64,000 nt of DNA from Warburgia ugandensis (lineage: Eukaryota > Streptophyta > Magnoliopsida > Canellales > Canellaceae): positions 62,717,880-62,781,879 of the forward strand of contig CP141132.1 of assembly GCA_035236585.1 (NCBI GenBank). Direction: 5' to 3'. Below the pieces are notes generated by a model. It saw nothing but the letters and a program-made list of their open reading frames with translations, did not search any database and was not told the origin of the DNA. How positions within the stretch are numbered: position 1 is the first letter of the stretch; the number at the start of each line of letters is the position of its first letter. This document shows positions 1 to 11,485 of the stretch, one piece after another. The position numbers and the translations under genes are program-made.

Positions 1-1347
1 ATTGAAATCTTTTACTGAATAAACTTATTTCAAATGCTTTTACAAGCATGATGTAAATTAGTTATGCTTAATTAGAGACTTATTTCTTATTATATATATA
101 GAAAATGCATGGATTTACATGGAAATGAGAATAGAGGCTTATTAGCTGGTCCTTTTATAGGCTAACCCCAAGAGGAGGGGCATGTCTTGGGAATTGCAAG
201 CTATAAGTGCTCTTGTGTTTTAGCATATACATATGATTTTCGTGTTTTATATATAATGACAGGTGCTCTCGCCCTGTGGGCGTCATGCTAGGAGGGATAT
301 GGCCGGCCACCCACCTTCCGAGATTATGATGTGATGATTTTATGATATGATAGACACTTGCCCATAGATGGCATTCGGTAGGGGTTTGGTAACATGGATA
401 GTCCACACTATCGGTCTGAGCCTTTACATGGGGACAGACGCTAGGTCTCCCGTTATGGTGTCAACGGAGAGCGGCAGTGGTTTATACCCATGAAGGGTTG
501 CCACTACAACATGATGGCCCATATTCTTATTATGTGTGCATGTATGATGAGCATGGTTATGGATGGTATGCCTGGGTGTGACGACACTCAAAGGTTGACT
601 ATGAGTACTCCTAATCAGGGATATTAGTGCGATGTGGTGGGACCCATTACCTTAGGGTGCCCTTATTATTATTGTATGCTCATTTACATTGATTTATGTC
701 ATGTTTTGACTCTGTGACATGCATGTTTTAGCATATGGAATAAATTGGCATTTATTTGAACATGACATTATGATATCACTATTTTCATAAATGTTAGACT
801 TTTCATCAGAGCTGTTTATTATTTCTTTCATTTATTACATTAATTGTCTATGTACCTACACAAGCGATAGCTTGCTGAGGCATTGCTTTGTTTTGCTATC
901 CCTTAGATCTCGAGCGCGACACTAAGAAAGGAAAAGCTGTTGAGAAACCGTGAGAGCTGCTGAAGCCTATTTTTCCTATAGTTTTAGACAGTGATGTGAG
1001 TCATTAAAATAGGATTATCATTTGGATTTAATTATGGACTGCATACTTTATATTTTGGATTTATATGGGATGTTATGATGAATAGACCCTGGGCCATGTT
1101 ATTATTGTGTTTTGGACATTTATTTGATTTAAAATAAAGGCGCCGATTTATTTAACATTGATTGATACGCGTATTGTTTTATTTATATGTATGTCATTTT
1201 GAGAAAGGAAAAATAACACCCGGAGTTTTAAGATATGTTTTAGCAAACAGTTAAATAAAACTTTTATCATGGGATCCAAAATGCTCTTATTCAAAATGCC
1301 CTTATTATAAATAAAAAAGCAATGTCTTAAAAATTCGGGGTGTTACA
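1..1347 (+). repeat. 5' LTR of the Tekay-like element (3' part only)
   Basis: Positions 1-1347 repeat 7603-8988 nearly base for base, and both end in GGGGTGTTACA. The 3' LTR is about 2.97 kb, so about 1.6 kb of this copy should lie upstream of the window. The 3' LTR carries a short extra segment near 8665 that this copy lacks. Confidence 0.93.
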
Positions 1348-1351
1348 AAGT

Positions 1352-1363
1352 TGGTATCAGAGC
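1352..1363 (+). other. Primer-binding site, tRNA-Met type
   Basis: TGGTATCAGAGC lies four bases inside the 5' LTR end. It is the usual initiator tRNA-Met complement of plant LTR elements and fixes the LTR boundary and the element's orientation. Confidence 0.92.
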
Positions 1364-1488
1364 CCAGTCTAGTCCATCATAATCCTTGTAAATGTCCATT
1401 TATATGTGAGTAACAGTCCATAATAGTTGTAGAGAGAGGAACTATGAGAGAGGAACTTACACTTAATGACATTTAAAAATTTTGACAG

Positions 1489-2870
1489 ATGACTCCTCGA
1501 AGAAGGACAAGGTCTACCCCTGCTACACCCGTGGCTCCACCTGCTAAGTCCTCTGATCAAGGGGACCGAGATGCCGAGTTATTGAATCGATTAATGTCAG
1601 GACTCGTACCACTTATCCAGCAGCAGGTTAGGACAGCTGTTGACGCTGCAAACCCTAGACCTATTCCACCACCTCAAGTGGCACCCGTGGTTTCGTCAGT
1701 TCAGTCCTCACAACCAGTGCAGGAACCACCAGTACCTAAAGCCACGGAGGGCGATGCTACGAGTGACTCTAAGAAGACTGACAAATTACTAGAGAGGTTT
1801 CAAAAGATGGTGAAACCCTTTTGTGGCGATGGTAACATGGAGGAGGCCGAGCGATGGTTATTCGAGGCTGAGAGGACATTTGACGCTATGAAGATCTCAA
1901 CAGATGATCAAGTTAGAGTAGCCTCCTACCTACTGAAAGGTGAGGCCGGTTTTTGGTGGCAAACTTTCACACTCACCCGACCAGATCCAACCAAGACGAT
2001 GACATGGGTAGCCTTTAAACAGGCTTTCGACACTCAGTATTTTCCACCTCATGCATTGCAGTCCATGAAGAAGGAGTTTGCCACCCTGAAGCAGAGAGAT
2101 ATGACAGTTCAGCAGTACCTGAACCGATTTACACAACTGAGGAGATTTGCACCTCACGCACTGGCCTTAGACACAGAGGCAACTGATAGATTTGTGGATG
2201 GGTTGACTCCTTGGCTGAGAGATCGAGTGATTTCTTCTCGAGATGCTGCTGATATGGTGTCCATGCATGAGAAGAACTCTCTCAGGACTAGAGGGAGTGC
2301 GTTCTAGCCCTTTAAGGGCAAGCGGCCGTTTGGTGCTATGCAGACACATGGGGCATCAGGTCATCCACCACAGGCCAAATTTAAGAGAGACACTGAGAGG
2401 AAGAGATGTGATAGGTGCAAGGGTTGGCACCCTGGGCGAGGGTGCAATAGATTCGACCGACCACAGCAGCAGAGGCAGCCCCAACCACAGAGACAGCCCT
2501 ATACACCTTACCAGAGACAGTCATACAGGTGTTTCAATTGTGGAGACGTTGGCCATTTCATTAAGGACTGTCTTAAGGGACAGAGAGAGAGACAGACCGA
2601 GATGGGAGCAAAGGCAGCTAACGCGCCACGTAGCCAGGGACAAGTATTTGCCATCACGTCAGGACAGGCGCAGGCATCACACCAGGTCGTAGAAGGTACT
2701 CTTCTAGTCTCAGATAGACATGCTAAAGTTCTTTTTGACACAGGGTCTACACATTCTTTTATATCATGTATTTTTGCATCTTGCCTTGATGTATGTGTAC
2801 ACAAACTAGCATTTGGATTAGATATTATGACACCTGTTGGAGAGACAGTAGAGACTACATAATATCTTAG
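1489..2870 (+). pseudogene. gag and protease region of the Tekay-like element (fossil)
   Basis: The proximal part has the gypsy gag core with W-rich segments (GEAGFWWQTF). A CCHC zinc knuckle (CFNCGDVGHFIKDC) follows a Q/R-rich linker. Next comes the start of an aspartic protease with the FDTGSTHSFI active-site motif. In an active element these would form the capsid/nucleocapsid and the polyprotein protease. The region is interrupted and is treated as a fossil. Confidence 0.9.
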
Positions 2871-2889
2871 AGATATACCTGTAGAGATA

Positions 2890-5800
2890 TCAGGCGTGAG
2901 TATGGACATAGACTTCATCTTATTAGACATGGTAGACTACGATGTTATTCTTGGGATGGATTGGTTAGCCAACTATGGGGCTATGGTAGACTGCCGAAAG
3001 AAGCGAGTCACTTTTCTTATACCTGAGCAACCAGAAATAGTGTTCCAGGGTAGGAAAGATCAGGCAGGTACATGCATCATTTCTGCTATGAAGGCGGCAC
3101 AATTTTATGCACGAGGGTGTAACGTATTCCTCGCATATGTGACTGTTGAGGAAAAGGAGTAGCCACAGCTTGACGAGATTGATGTTGTCCATGATTTTGC
3201 TGATGTATTTCCTGAGGAATTACCAGGATTGCTGCCAAGTAGGGAGATTGACTTCACCATTGACTTGGTGCCGGGTACATCACCTATCTCTAAGGCACCA
3301 TACAGGATGACTCCAGCAGAGTTGAGAGAACTTCAGGTACAATTGCAAGAGTTACTGGATAAGGGCTTCATCAGGCCGAGTGGATCACCATGGGGAGCAC
3401 CAGTCCTTTTCGTGAAGAAAAAGGATGGATCACTAAGACTATGCATTGACTATTGGTTGTTGAATGGTGTTACTATAAAGAATCGATACCCTTTGCCATG
3501 CATAGATGATTTATTTGATCAGCTCCAATCAGCACAAGTGTTCTCCAAAATAGATCTGAGGTCAGGGTATCATCAGCTGAGGGTTAGAGAAGAGGATATC
3601 TCAAAGACTGCCTTTAGGAGTCGTTATGGTCATTATGAGTTCCTAGTGATGCCATTTAGATTGACGAACGCACCTGCAGTGTTCATGGATCTAATGAATC
3701 GCGTCTTTCGAGCTTATTTGGATAAGTTCGTGATTGTATTCGTGGATGACATCTTGATTTATTGGCCTAGTCATGAGACACATAGAGAGCATCTCCACAC
3801 GGTACTGGACACACTTCGTCGACATCAGTTGTATGCCAAGTTTAGTAAGTGTGATTTTTAGCTAAACCAGGTGCATTTCTTAGGCCACGTCATATCTAAA
3901 GATGGAGTGGTCGTGGATTCAACAAAGGTAGAGGCAGTACTACACTAGGAGAGGCCCAAGACAGTGACTGAGATACGCAGTTTTCTCGGTTTGGCAGGGT
4001 ATTATCGTCGCTTCATAGAGGGATTCTCTAAAATCGCGTTACCATTGACGACCCTGACCAGGAAAGACACTCAATTTGTATGGACTGAGGCTTGTGATGA
4101 GAGCTTCCAAGAGCTCAAGAGGAGACTTACTACTGCTCCAGTATTGACCTTACCATCAGGTGCAGGCAGTTATGTAGTTTATTGTGACGCCTCTGGCAAG
4201 GGATTAGGAGCAGTGTTGATGCAACATGGGAAGGTAATTTGCCTATGCATCTAGACAGCTGAAGACACATGAGGTAAATTACCCAACACATGATTTGGAA
4301 TTAGCAACGATGGTATTTGCATTGAAATCTTGGAGCCATTATCTTTATGGTGAGAGATTTGAGGTATTCACTGATTATAAGAGCATCAAGTACTTCTTTA
4401 CTCAGAGTGAATTGAACATGAGGCAACACAGATGGATGGAGTATCTCAAGGACTTCGACTTCACCATACAGTACCATCCTGGGAAGGCTAACGTCATTGC
4501 AGATGCCCTGAGTAGGAAGGCGGGTGTGATGATTGCCAATTTGATGACTCGGTCTAAGTTCTTTGACAGAATCTTAGAGGCACAGGGCAAGATAAAGAAA
4601 CACAGGATCTAACAGATAAGACAAATTTTTCGAGGGGATCAGATGGAGAAGTCAGATTTAAGGGAAGGTTGGTAGTACCAGCAAATGACGAATTGAAGCA
4701 CAAGTTACTTCAAGAAGCACACCAGTCCCCTTATACAATTCATCCTGGGGGTACGAAGATGTATCAGGATCTCAAGAGGCATTTCTGGTGGAATGGTATG
4801 AAGAAGGATGTTGGTGAGTGTGTTGCACGATGTTTGACCTGTCAGCAGGTTAAGGCTGAGCATCAGCGTCCATCAGGACTACTTCAGACGCTGGACCTTC
4901 CTGAGTGGAAGTGGGACCATATTACCATGGACTTCGTTCTGGGTCTTCCGAGGACCGCTAGCGGCCACAACATGATATGGGTCGTTGTGGATAGGTTGAC
5001 CAAGTCCGCTCATTTCCTTCCTATCAGACAAAATCAGACCGTAGATAGCTTAGCGAAATTATATGTTAAGGAGATCTTCAGTCTACATGGCATTCCCTTG
5101 ACAATTATATTGGATCGAGATACGCGATTTACCTCAAAATACTGGAAGAGCATGCAAGAGGCATTAGGGTCGAGACTAAAATTCAGCACAGCATTCCATC
5201 CTCAGACAGACGGACAGAGCGAGAGGACCATCCAGACTATTGAGGATATGCTACGAGCCTGTGTTATGGATTGGAAGGGTAGCTGGGAAGATCATTTACC
5301 TTTGGTGGAATTTGCTTATAATAATAGTCATCACGCTAGTATTGGCATGGCTCCATATAAGGCACTTTATGGCAGACCTTGTCGGTCACCTTTATGTTGG
5401 AGTGATGTAGAAGAAAGGTGCGTTGTGAAACTGAGTTAGTGGAAGAATGTGCACAAAAAGTCCAACTCATCTGGAAGAGGTTACTGACAGCTCACAGTCG
5501 ACAGAAAAGTTATGCAGACAAGAGGCGAAAAGACTTAGAGTTCTCTGAGGGTGAGCATGTATTCTTGAAAGTCTCTCCTATGAAAGGGGTGTTGAGGTTT
5601 GGAAATAAAGGGAAGCTTAGCCCCAAGTATATTGGACCTTTCGAGATCTTATGCAGAGTTGGGGTTGTGGCATATTAGCTAGCCTTACCACCACAGTTAG
5701 CAAATGTACATGACATCTTTCACGTGTTTATGTTGAGGAAATACGTGCCAGATCCCTCACACGTATTGGAGCAGATTCCAAGAGAGCTACAGTCTGACAT

Positions 5801-5966
5801 GACGTTTGAGGAGAGACCAATGCGCATCCTGGATACAAAAGTCAAGGAGTTAAGGAATAACACCATTGCCTTGGTTGAAGTCCTTTGGCAGCATCATTCA
5901 CTACAGGAGGCTACCTGGGAGATTGAGGAGGAGATGCGAAAGATCCATCTAGAGTTATTTACATAG
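2890..5966 (+). pseudogene. pol region: protease end, RT, RNase H, integrase (fossil)
   Basis: Ordered domains are visible: the protease tail (MVDYDVILGMDWL), reverse transcriptase with the FVDDILIY catalytic motif near 3740-3770, RNase H with YCDASGKGLG near 4180 and the ALSRKAG end near 4510. The integrase follows with an HHCC zinc site near 4710-4860 and the core MDFVLGLP and AFHPQTDGQSE segments. A GPF module lies near 5630 and a WQHHSLQEATWE-type end, like a truncated chromodomain, near 5890. All lie in gypsy order on the plus strand. The reading frame is broken several times. Confidence 0.92.
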
Positions 5967-6000
5967 AGGTATGTAGCTAAATTTCGAGGACAAAATTTTT

Positions 6001-6015
6001 ATAAGGAGGGAAGGA
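6001..6015 (+). other. Polypurine tract
   Basis: ATAAGGAGGGAAGGA lies directly before the 3' LTR and after the usual AATTTCGAGGACAAAATTT run. It is the plus-strand primer of Ty3/gypsy elements. Confidence 0.8.
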
Positions 6016-8988
6016 TATAATATCCTTAATTTTTAGGATAAATAGGAAATTTTTAAATAAATTAAAATAAAAATTTATAGATGGAAATTTTTCCTAAAAA
6101 TATAATAATTAGAAAGTGCTCGTCGATACGAGTCCAACGCCACCAAGAACGAGAAAAACGGAGCTCAAACGAGGGAGTTATGAGCCATCGAAGTTGTAAG
6201 GGCAAATTGGTCTTTTGACAGAAACGTGTTACACAGGGGTCCAAATTGATAACGGCACCCCTGTCTTCCACACGTCTCTACCAGTCCAGTGAAATCGCTT
6301 GAGAGACGTGGAAAGAGACGTGTGGGGAAGAATTTCTATTCCCCTAGGACTCTAAACCCTATATCTATACTTCCCTAGGAGCCAAAATGCTCCACTTTGA
6401 GCGTTTCCTCTAGGGTTTTTAGCTCAGAAACCTAGCCTAGCAAGGTCTGAGTTTTCGGCGAGTGGAACCCCAGCAAGACGAGCAACCCTGGCCAGGCGCA
6501 AGGTAAGCCTCAATACTCCATTTTTCTGTATTTATTAAATAGAGAAATAATTAGGAAAACATTTTAAAAATTAGGAAAAAATCAGATTTTTAGGAAACTA
6601 TATATACGCTACTGTTGGAGTGTGATTTCACAGATCAAACCTCGTCCTTTTGGAAATCTTACCATCCAAATAGCGTACAAGAGACCCAAGAGCAAACCCT
6701 TTAAATTTGGGAGTGATCCAACGGTGAATTTCTCTAGAAAATGCAAAAACCAATACCTATGGATGATTTTAGAAACTTGGGAAAAATCATTTAAAAACCA
6801 TGGTTTTTGAAAAAAATCAGTGCAAAAGGAGGGCATAAATGGATTCTAGAGAGAATTCTAAAGAAAATGGCGCAAAAATCACGCAAAACGGAGCTCTATA
6901 GCTCCACCGGAGACGACCAGAATCCGGTCGTCTTCTCCGGTGTCGTCAACGGCGTCGGCGCCCACGACGCACTTGGGGACGCACAAGGGACGACGTCAAA
7001 TGACGTCATTGTCGCACGCATGCGCGGCGTCGTGCGCGTGCGGGAAGGCCTCGATTGGCTGTGACGGTGGGGCCGGGACGCTACGAGTCCTGGCGACCGT
7101 GATGCACGTGGCGCGCATCCCGTGTGGCATCTTCATGCTAGTGCATCTTCGTGGCGCCGGTATAAGCTGGTGTAAACCGGAGAAAAAGGGAGCCGCCGGT
7201 ATAAACCCCCTTATGGTGGTCCGGCAGGCCCCATTTGAGGGTGATTTTCACTAAAACTTGATTTCTAGGAGCTAGAGAGGTCCAAATCATGATCCGAAAG
7301 AGGCGTTGTGACCGTATTGACGATGCGGACCTAGTTTTAACTTAAAAACTTAGAAATGACCTTTTTTCTTTAGAAAAATATTAAAATAGTGATGTGACAT
7401 GTACAGGTGCACTTGAATATACTAGTTAAAGGGAGTTATTAGCAAGCTAGTGGTCTCACACTGAGGTAGGTGACGACAATTAATGTTTTTCCTTGATTTT
7501 TAAACCATGTTTAAATATAGCATCATGTGTGATTGTGTTTTAAATTGCAATTATTATTTACCGTGGATTTCATGCGACATTGAGTACAGGATGGTTATTC
7601 CAAATTGAAATCTTTTGCTGAATAAACTTATTTCAAATGCTTTTACAAGCATGATGTAAATTAGGTATGCTTAATTAGAGATTATTTCTTATTATATATA
7701 TAGAAAATGCATGGATTTACATGGAAATGAGAACAGAGGCTTATTAGCTGGTCCTTTTATAGGCTAACCCCAGGAGGAGGGGCATGTCTTGGGAATTGCA
7801 AGCTATAAGTGCTCTTGTGTTTTAGCATATACATATGATTTTCGTGTTTTATATTTGATGACGGGTGCTCTCCCCCCGTGGGCGTCATGCTAGGAGGGAT
7901 AGGGCCGGCCACCCACCTTCCGAGATTTATGATGTGATGATTTTGTGATATGATAGACACTTGCCCATAGATGGCATTCGGTAGGGGTTTGGTAACGTGG
8001 ATAGTCCACACTACCGGTCTAAGCCTTTCCATGGGGACAGACGCTAAGTCTCCCGTTATGGTATCAACGGAGAGCGGCGGTGGTTTATACCCATGAAGGG
8101 TTGCCACTGCAACATGATGGCCCATATTCTTATTATGTGTGCATGTATGATGAGCATGGTTATGGATGGTATGCCCGGGTGTGACGACACTCAGAGGTTG
8201 ACTATGAGTACTCCTGATCAGGGATATTAGTGCGATGTGGTGGGACCCATTACCTTAGGGTGCCCTTATTATTATTGTATGCTCATTTACATTGATTTAT
8301 GTCATGTTTTGACTCTGTGACATGCATGTTTTAGCATATGGAATAAATTGGCATTTATTTGAACATGACATTATGATATCACTATTTTCATAAATGTTAG
8401 ACTTTTCATCAGAGCTGTTCATTATTTCTTTCATTTATTACATTAATTGTCTATGTACCTACACAAGCGATAGCTTGCTGAGGCATTGCTTTGTTTTGCT
8501 ATCCCTTAGATCTCGAGCGTGACACTAAGAAAGGAAAAGCTGTTGAGAAACCGTGAGAGCTGCTGAAGACTATTTTTCCTATAGTTTTAGACAGTGATGT
8601 GAGTCATTAAAATAGGATTATCATTTGGATTTAATTATGGACTGCATACTTTATATTTTGGATTTGATTGAGGTGTTTGGACATATGCTGGACATTTATA
8701 TGGGATGTTATGATGGATAGACCCTGGGCCATGTTATTATTGTGTTTTGGACATTTATTTGATTTAAAATAAAGGCGCTGATTTATTTAACATTGATTGA
8801 TACGCGTATTGTTTTATTTATATGTATGCCATTTTGAGAAAGGAAAAATAACACCCGGAGTTTTAATATATGTTTTAGCAAACGGTTAAATAAAACTTTT
8901 CTCATGGGATCCCAAATGCTCTTATTCAAAATGCCCTTATTATATATATATATATATATATAAAGTCTTAAAAATCCGGGGTGTTACA
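6016..8988 (+). repeat. 3' LTR of the Tekay-like element
   Basis: This LTR is about 2.97 kb. It starts around TATAATATCC, where the family usually has TGTAATATCC, and ends in GTGTTACA. The last 1.39 kb matches window positions 1-1347. A CpG-dense stretch at about 6890-7160 lies in the LTR. The short open frames there are not genes. Confidence 0.88.
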
Positions 8989-9056
8989 ATGACATATCAT
9001 ATATATATATATATATAAAGTCTTAAAAATCTGGGGTGTTACAATGACATATCATC
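8943..9056 (+). repeat. Tandem duplication across the 3' LTR end and its flank
   Basis: An (AT)n run, AAAGTCTTAAAAATC, GGGGTGTTACAATGAC and ATATCAT occurs twice in a row, first at about 8945-9000 and again at 9001-9052. The unit is about 55 bp and includes both LTR end and flanking bases, so it formed after insertion. Confidence 0.85.
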
Positions 9057-11476
9057 ATGGCTGTTTATGATGTTGCATGACCTCGTCCTTGTAGATTTTT
9101 CATAAGTGGAGGTTGCCATGAATTTATAAAAATGACCTTAGTTAGAAAAATCCAAATCTTTTCATTCGAACTCTGGCTTCAACATTCTTAATGTCATTGG
9201 AAAGCTTTTTCATACACATTCCATATATTAAGGTTTCAAGAGCTAACTAAGTGACTTTTGAAAGGTCAAATATATGAAACTTAAAACATGAAATTTTAAA
9301 TTTGCATTTCTTTCAAAAATAACTTATAAATCACATGAAATATTTAGAAATTGGAGGTATTAGGCATTCTCTCGTTCTTTCATTTAGAGAGTTGACAGTT
9401 TTCTCTACTAGGTTTTCATAGTTTACTTGGTATCTGGGTTCCAAAGGATGTTCTTGTTGGAGAAACATAATTTTTGTGATTTCTTATCTTTGGTTGGTTA
9501 GTCTAGGCTGTTTAAGACCTTAACTATTCTTAGATTTCTAGACTTATAGAATCTTTGTGATTTCTCTTCTCTGGTTGATCTCATTTAGCTCTTCAAGACC
9601 TTGATTGATATTTAGATCTCAATCATCAAATTCTCTTACTCTCTAAGATTTGAGATCTGATTGTGCTTCATTGTTCAAATTACATAGAGATTTAGCTATT
9701 TTTTGAATCTTTTGATTTTAAGAGGTATGTTTGAGGTATTCATTTGGAGAGAAACATACGGTCTTAGAATCACCTTTGTCCCCTTTCTTGTCACTATTGA
9801 GGCCTTAGAATCCTCATTGACTACCACCAAAGTGCTTTAGGTTTCTTTGAGATTGTTCATCTTGGCTTTGGAACGAGTTTCTATTATCCTTGACATTCAA
9901 CACTTATAGTGATTTTCTCTACAATTTTAAGGAGATTAATTATCCTAAACGAAGAAAATTCATCTTTAAGAATTAACAGATTATTTTAAGAGATTTGGCT
10001 ATGTTTCTTCATTTAAAATTGATAAAGACTAAGAATGATGTGTTTATTACTTTAAAAGATATAATATGTTTAACACAATTTAAGGCATTCATTATTGTAG
10101 AAAAAAGTAGACATGGATTTTAATCATGCAAATTAGCTAAGCTATGAATCAATATTGCTTGGTTGAATCTTAGAGGTAAGGTTGCCATATCCTTTGCACA
10201 TAATGGGCCCATCCATGGCTGATATTCACATCTTCTCATTTGTCCTTCATCAAATACATGGTGGTTGTAAAATCATACCAATTGGGCATTTCTAGCATCA
10301 ATCAAAATAATAACTTGTTTTGGTCATTGGATCTATTGCTTATAGAATTTTTTTTTATGTTCCCTGTGCAATGACTCAAAACGAAACATACATTTTCAGG
10401 TGCAAGAAATTCTTTGATTTTTGAGTAGCTAGATATCAACTCAATTCCCAAATGGGATGTAGAATGCTAGAATTTGGAGTTCCAGTTCCTTTTTTTTTCT
10501 TTTTCTTTTTTGTGTGTAGAGTTTCTAAACTTGCAATTTTAATGGAAGTTGTAACTCTAAATTCTCATAACTTGACGATGTGCATTTTTTTTTCCATTTG
10601 TTTGATTCCCAAATAATAGAAATAAAATCATTACTTGGAATTCCTTATTGCACTCAATGCTGATTATGACAATAAAGAAAGTAGTGGTGGGGCATATAAC
10701 TAGATTTTTCCAAATCTTCTTGGGTAAGTTGAAATCTAATTTGAGTTTCCTAGCTTTTTTTTTTTTTTTTTTATTGCAATCAAAATCTAATCCAATATTT
10801 TCTACTAGCTTGACTAAAATTTAATTATGTTTTTCCAAAACTTAAAGTGTCACATTATCCTTTTCTTAGCATTATTTTTCTTAATTTAAAATGTAATCCA
10901 ATTTTCTAGCATTATGTTCTTAATTCCAACTCAGTATCTCACCTTGGTGAACGGGGTTCAAGATTATGCATGTGTGTGTACCTAACTTTCAATAATAATG
11001 ATGATGATATAAATCTAATCATATTTTCTAGCTTATTTTCTTAATTCTAACTTAGTATCCTATTTTCCATCTTTGTTTTGCCTATGCAAAATCTAATTTC
11101 ATTGCCTTTTAGTTTGTCAATTCTTAAAGTGAAGTTGCTAAACCTTTTTTTTTATTTTTTATGTGTGTGTAATTCTGCAATTTTAGGCCCACTAGATGCA
11201 CCTATCTTTTGATCTATAATGTTAAACATGTAAAACACTATTGTCCCCATCTAAATCTTGACAAATGAAAGCTCCATGTTAGTGGATAGTTCTAGGTATT
11301 TGATTTGTCGAGAGTTTGCTACCTGATAACACAATATGGCATGTTGATTCCCTAGTTGTCCATCAACCACCTTAGTTCTAGAATAGAGTTCCTAGAATAG
11401 ATGTTTTATTTGTTCTAATTTATACTTTGAAATTCAAATAGAACTTTAAGGGGCCTATAGAGTTTGGTCATTAGCA
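9057..11476. other. AT-rich intergenic DNA, no gene recognised
   Basis: I see no supported coding region. It has a poly-T run near 10757-10772. Degenerate direct repeats occur at about 10900-10945 and 11015-11060, built on ATTTTCTAGC followed by TTCTTAATTC and AACT.AGTATC. Confidence 0.6.
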
Positions 11477-11485
11477 AATTCTTAT

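Larger units (their letters stand above)
1..8988 (+). mobile_element. Ty3/gypsy LTR retrotransposon, Tekay-like chromovirus, broken
   Basis: The order is 5' LTR (tail only, the start lies outside the window), tRNA-Met type primer-binding site, gag, protease, reverse transcriptase, RNase H, integrase, polypurine tract and 3' LTR. This is the Ty3/gypsy order. The gag zinc knuckle and the integrase C-terminal GPF-type and chromodomain-like ends point to a chromovirus, most like the Tekay/Del lineage. The coding region is broken, by roughly eight interruptions. Parts of the two LTRs that can be compared differ by only a few percent by eye, so insertion was probably recent, perhaps within a few million years. 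The target duplication cannot be checked because the left flank is missing. The family call is inferred from motifs and layout, not from a search. Confidence 0.93.

Noticed and set aside
6807-7254. Two overlapping open frames
   Set aside because: They lie in the CpG-rich part of the LTR and have no protein motif.
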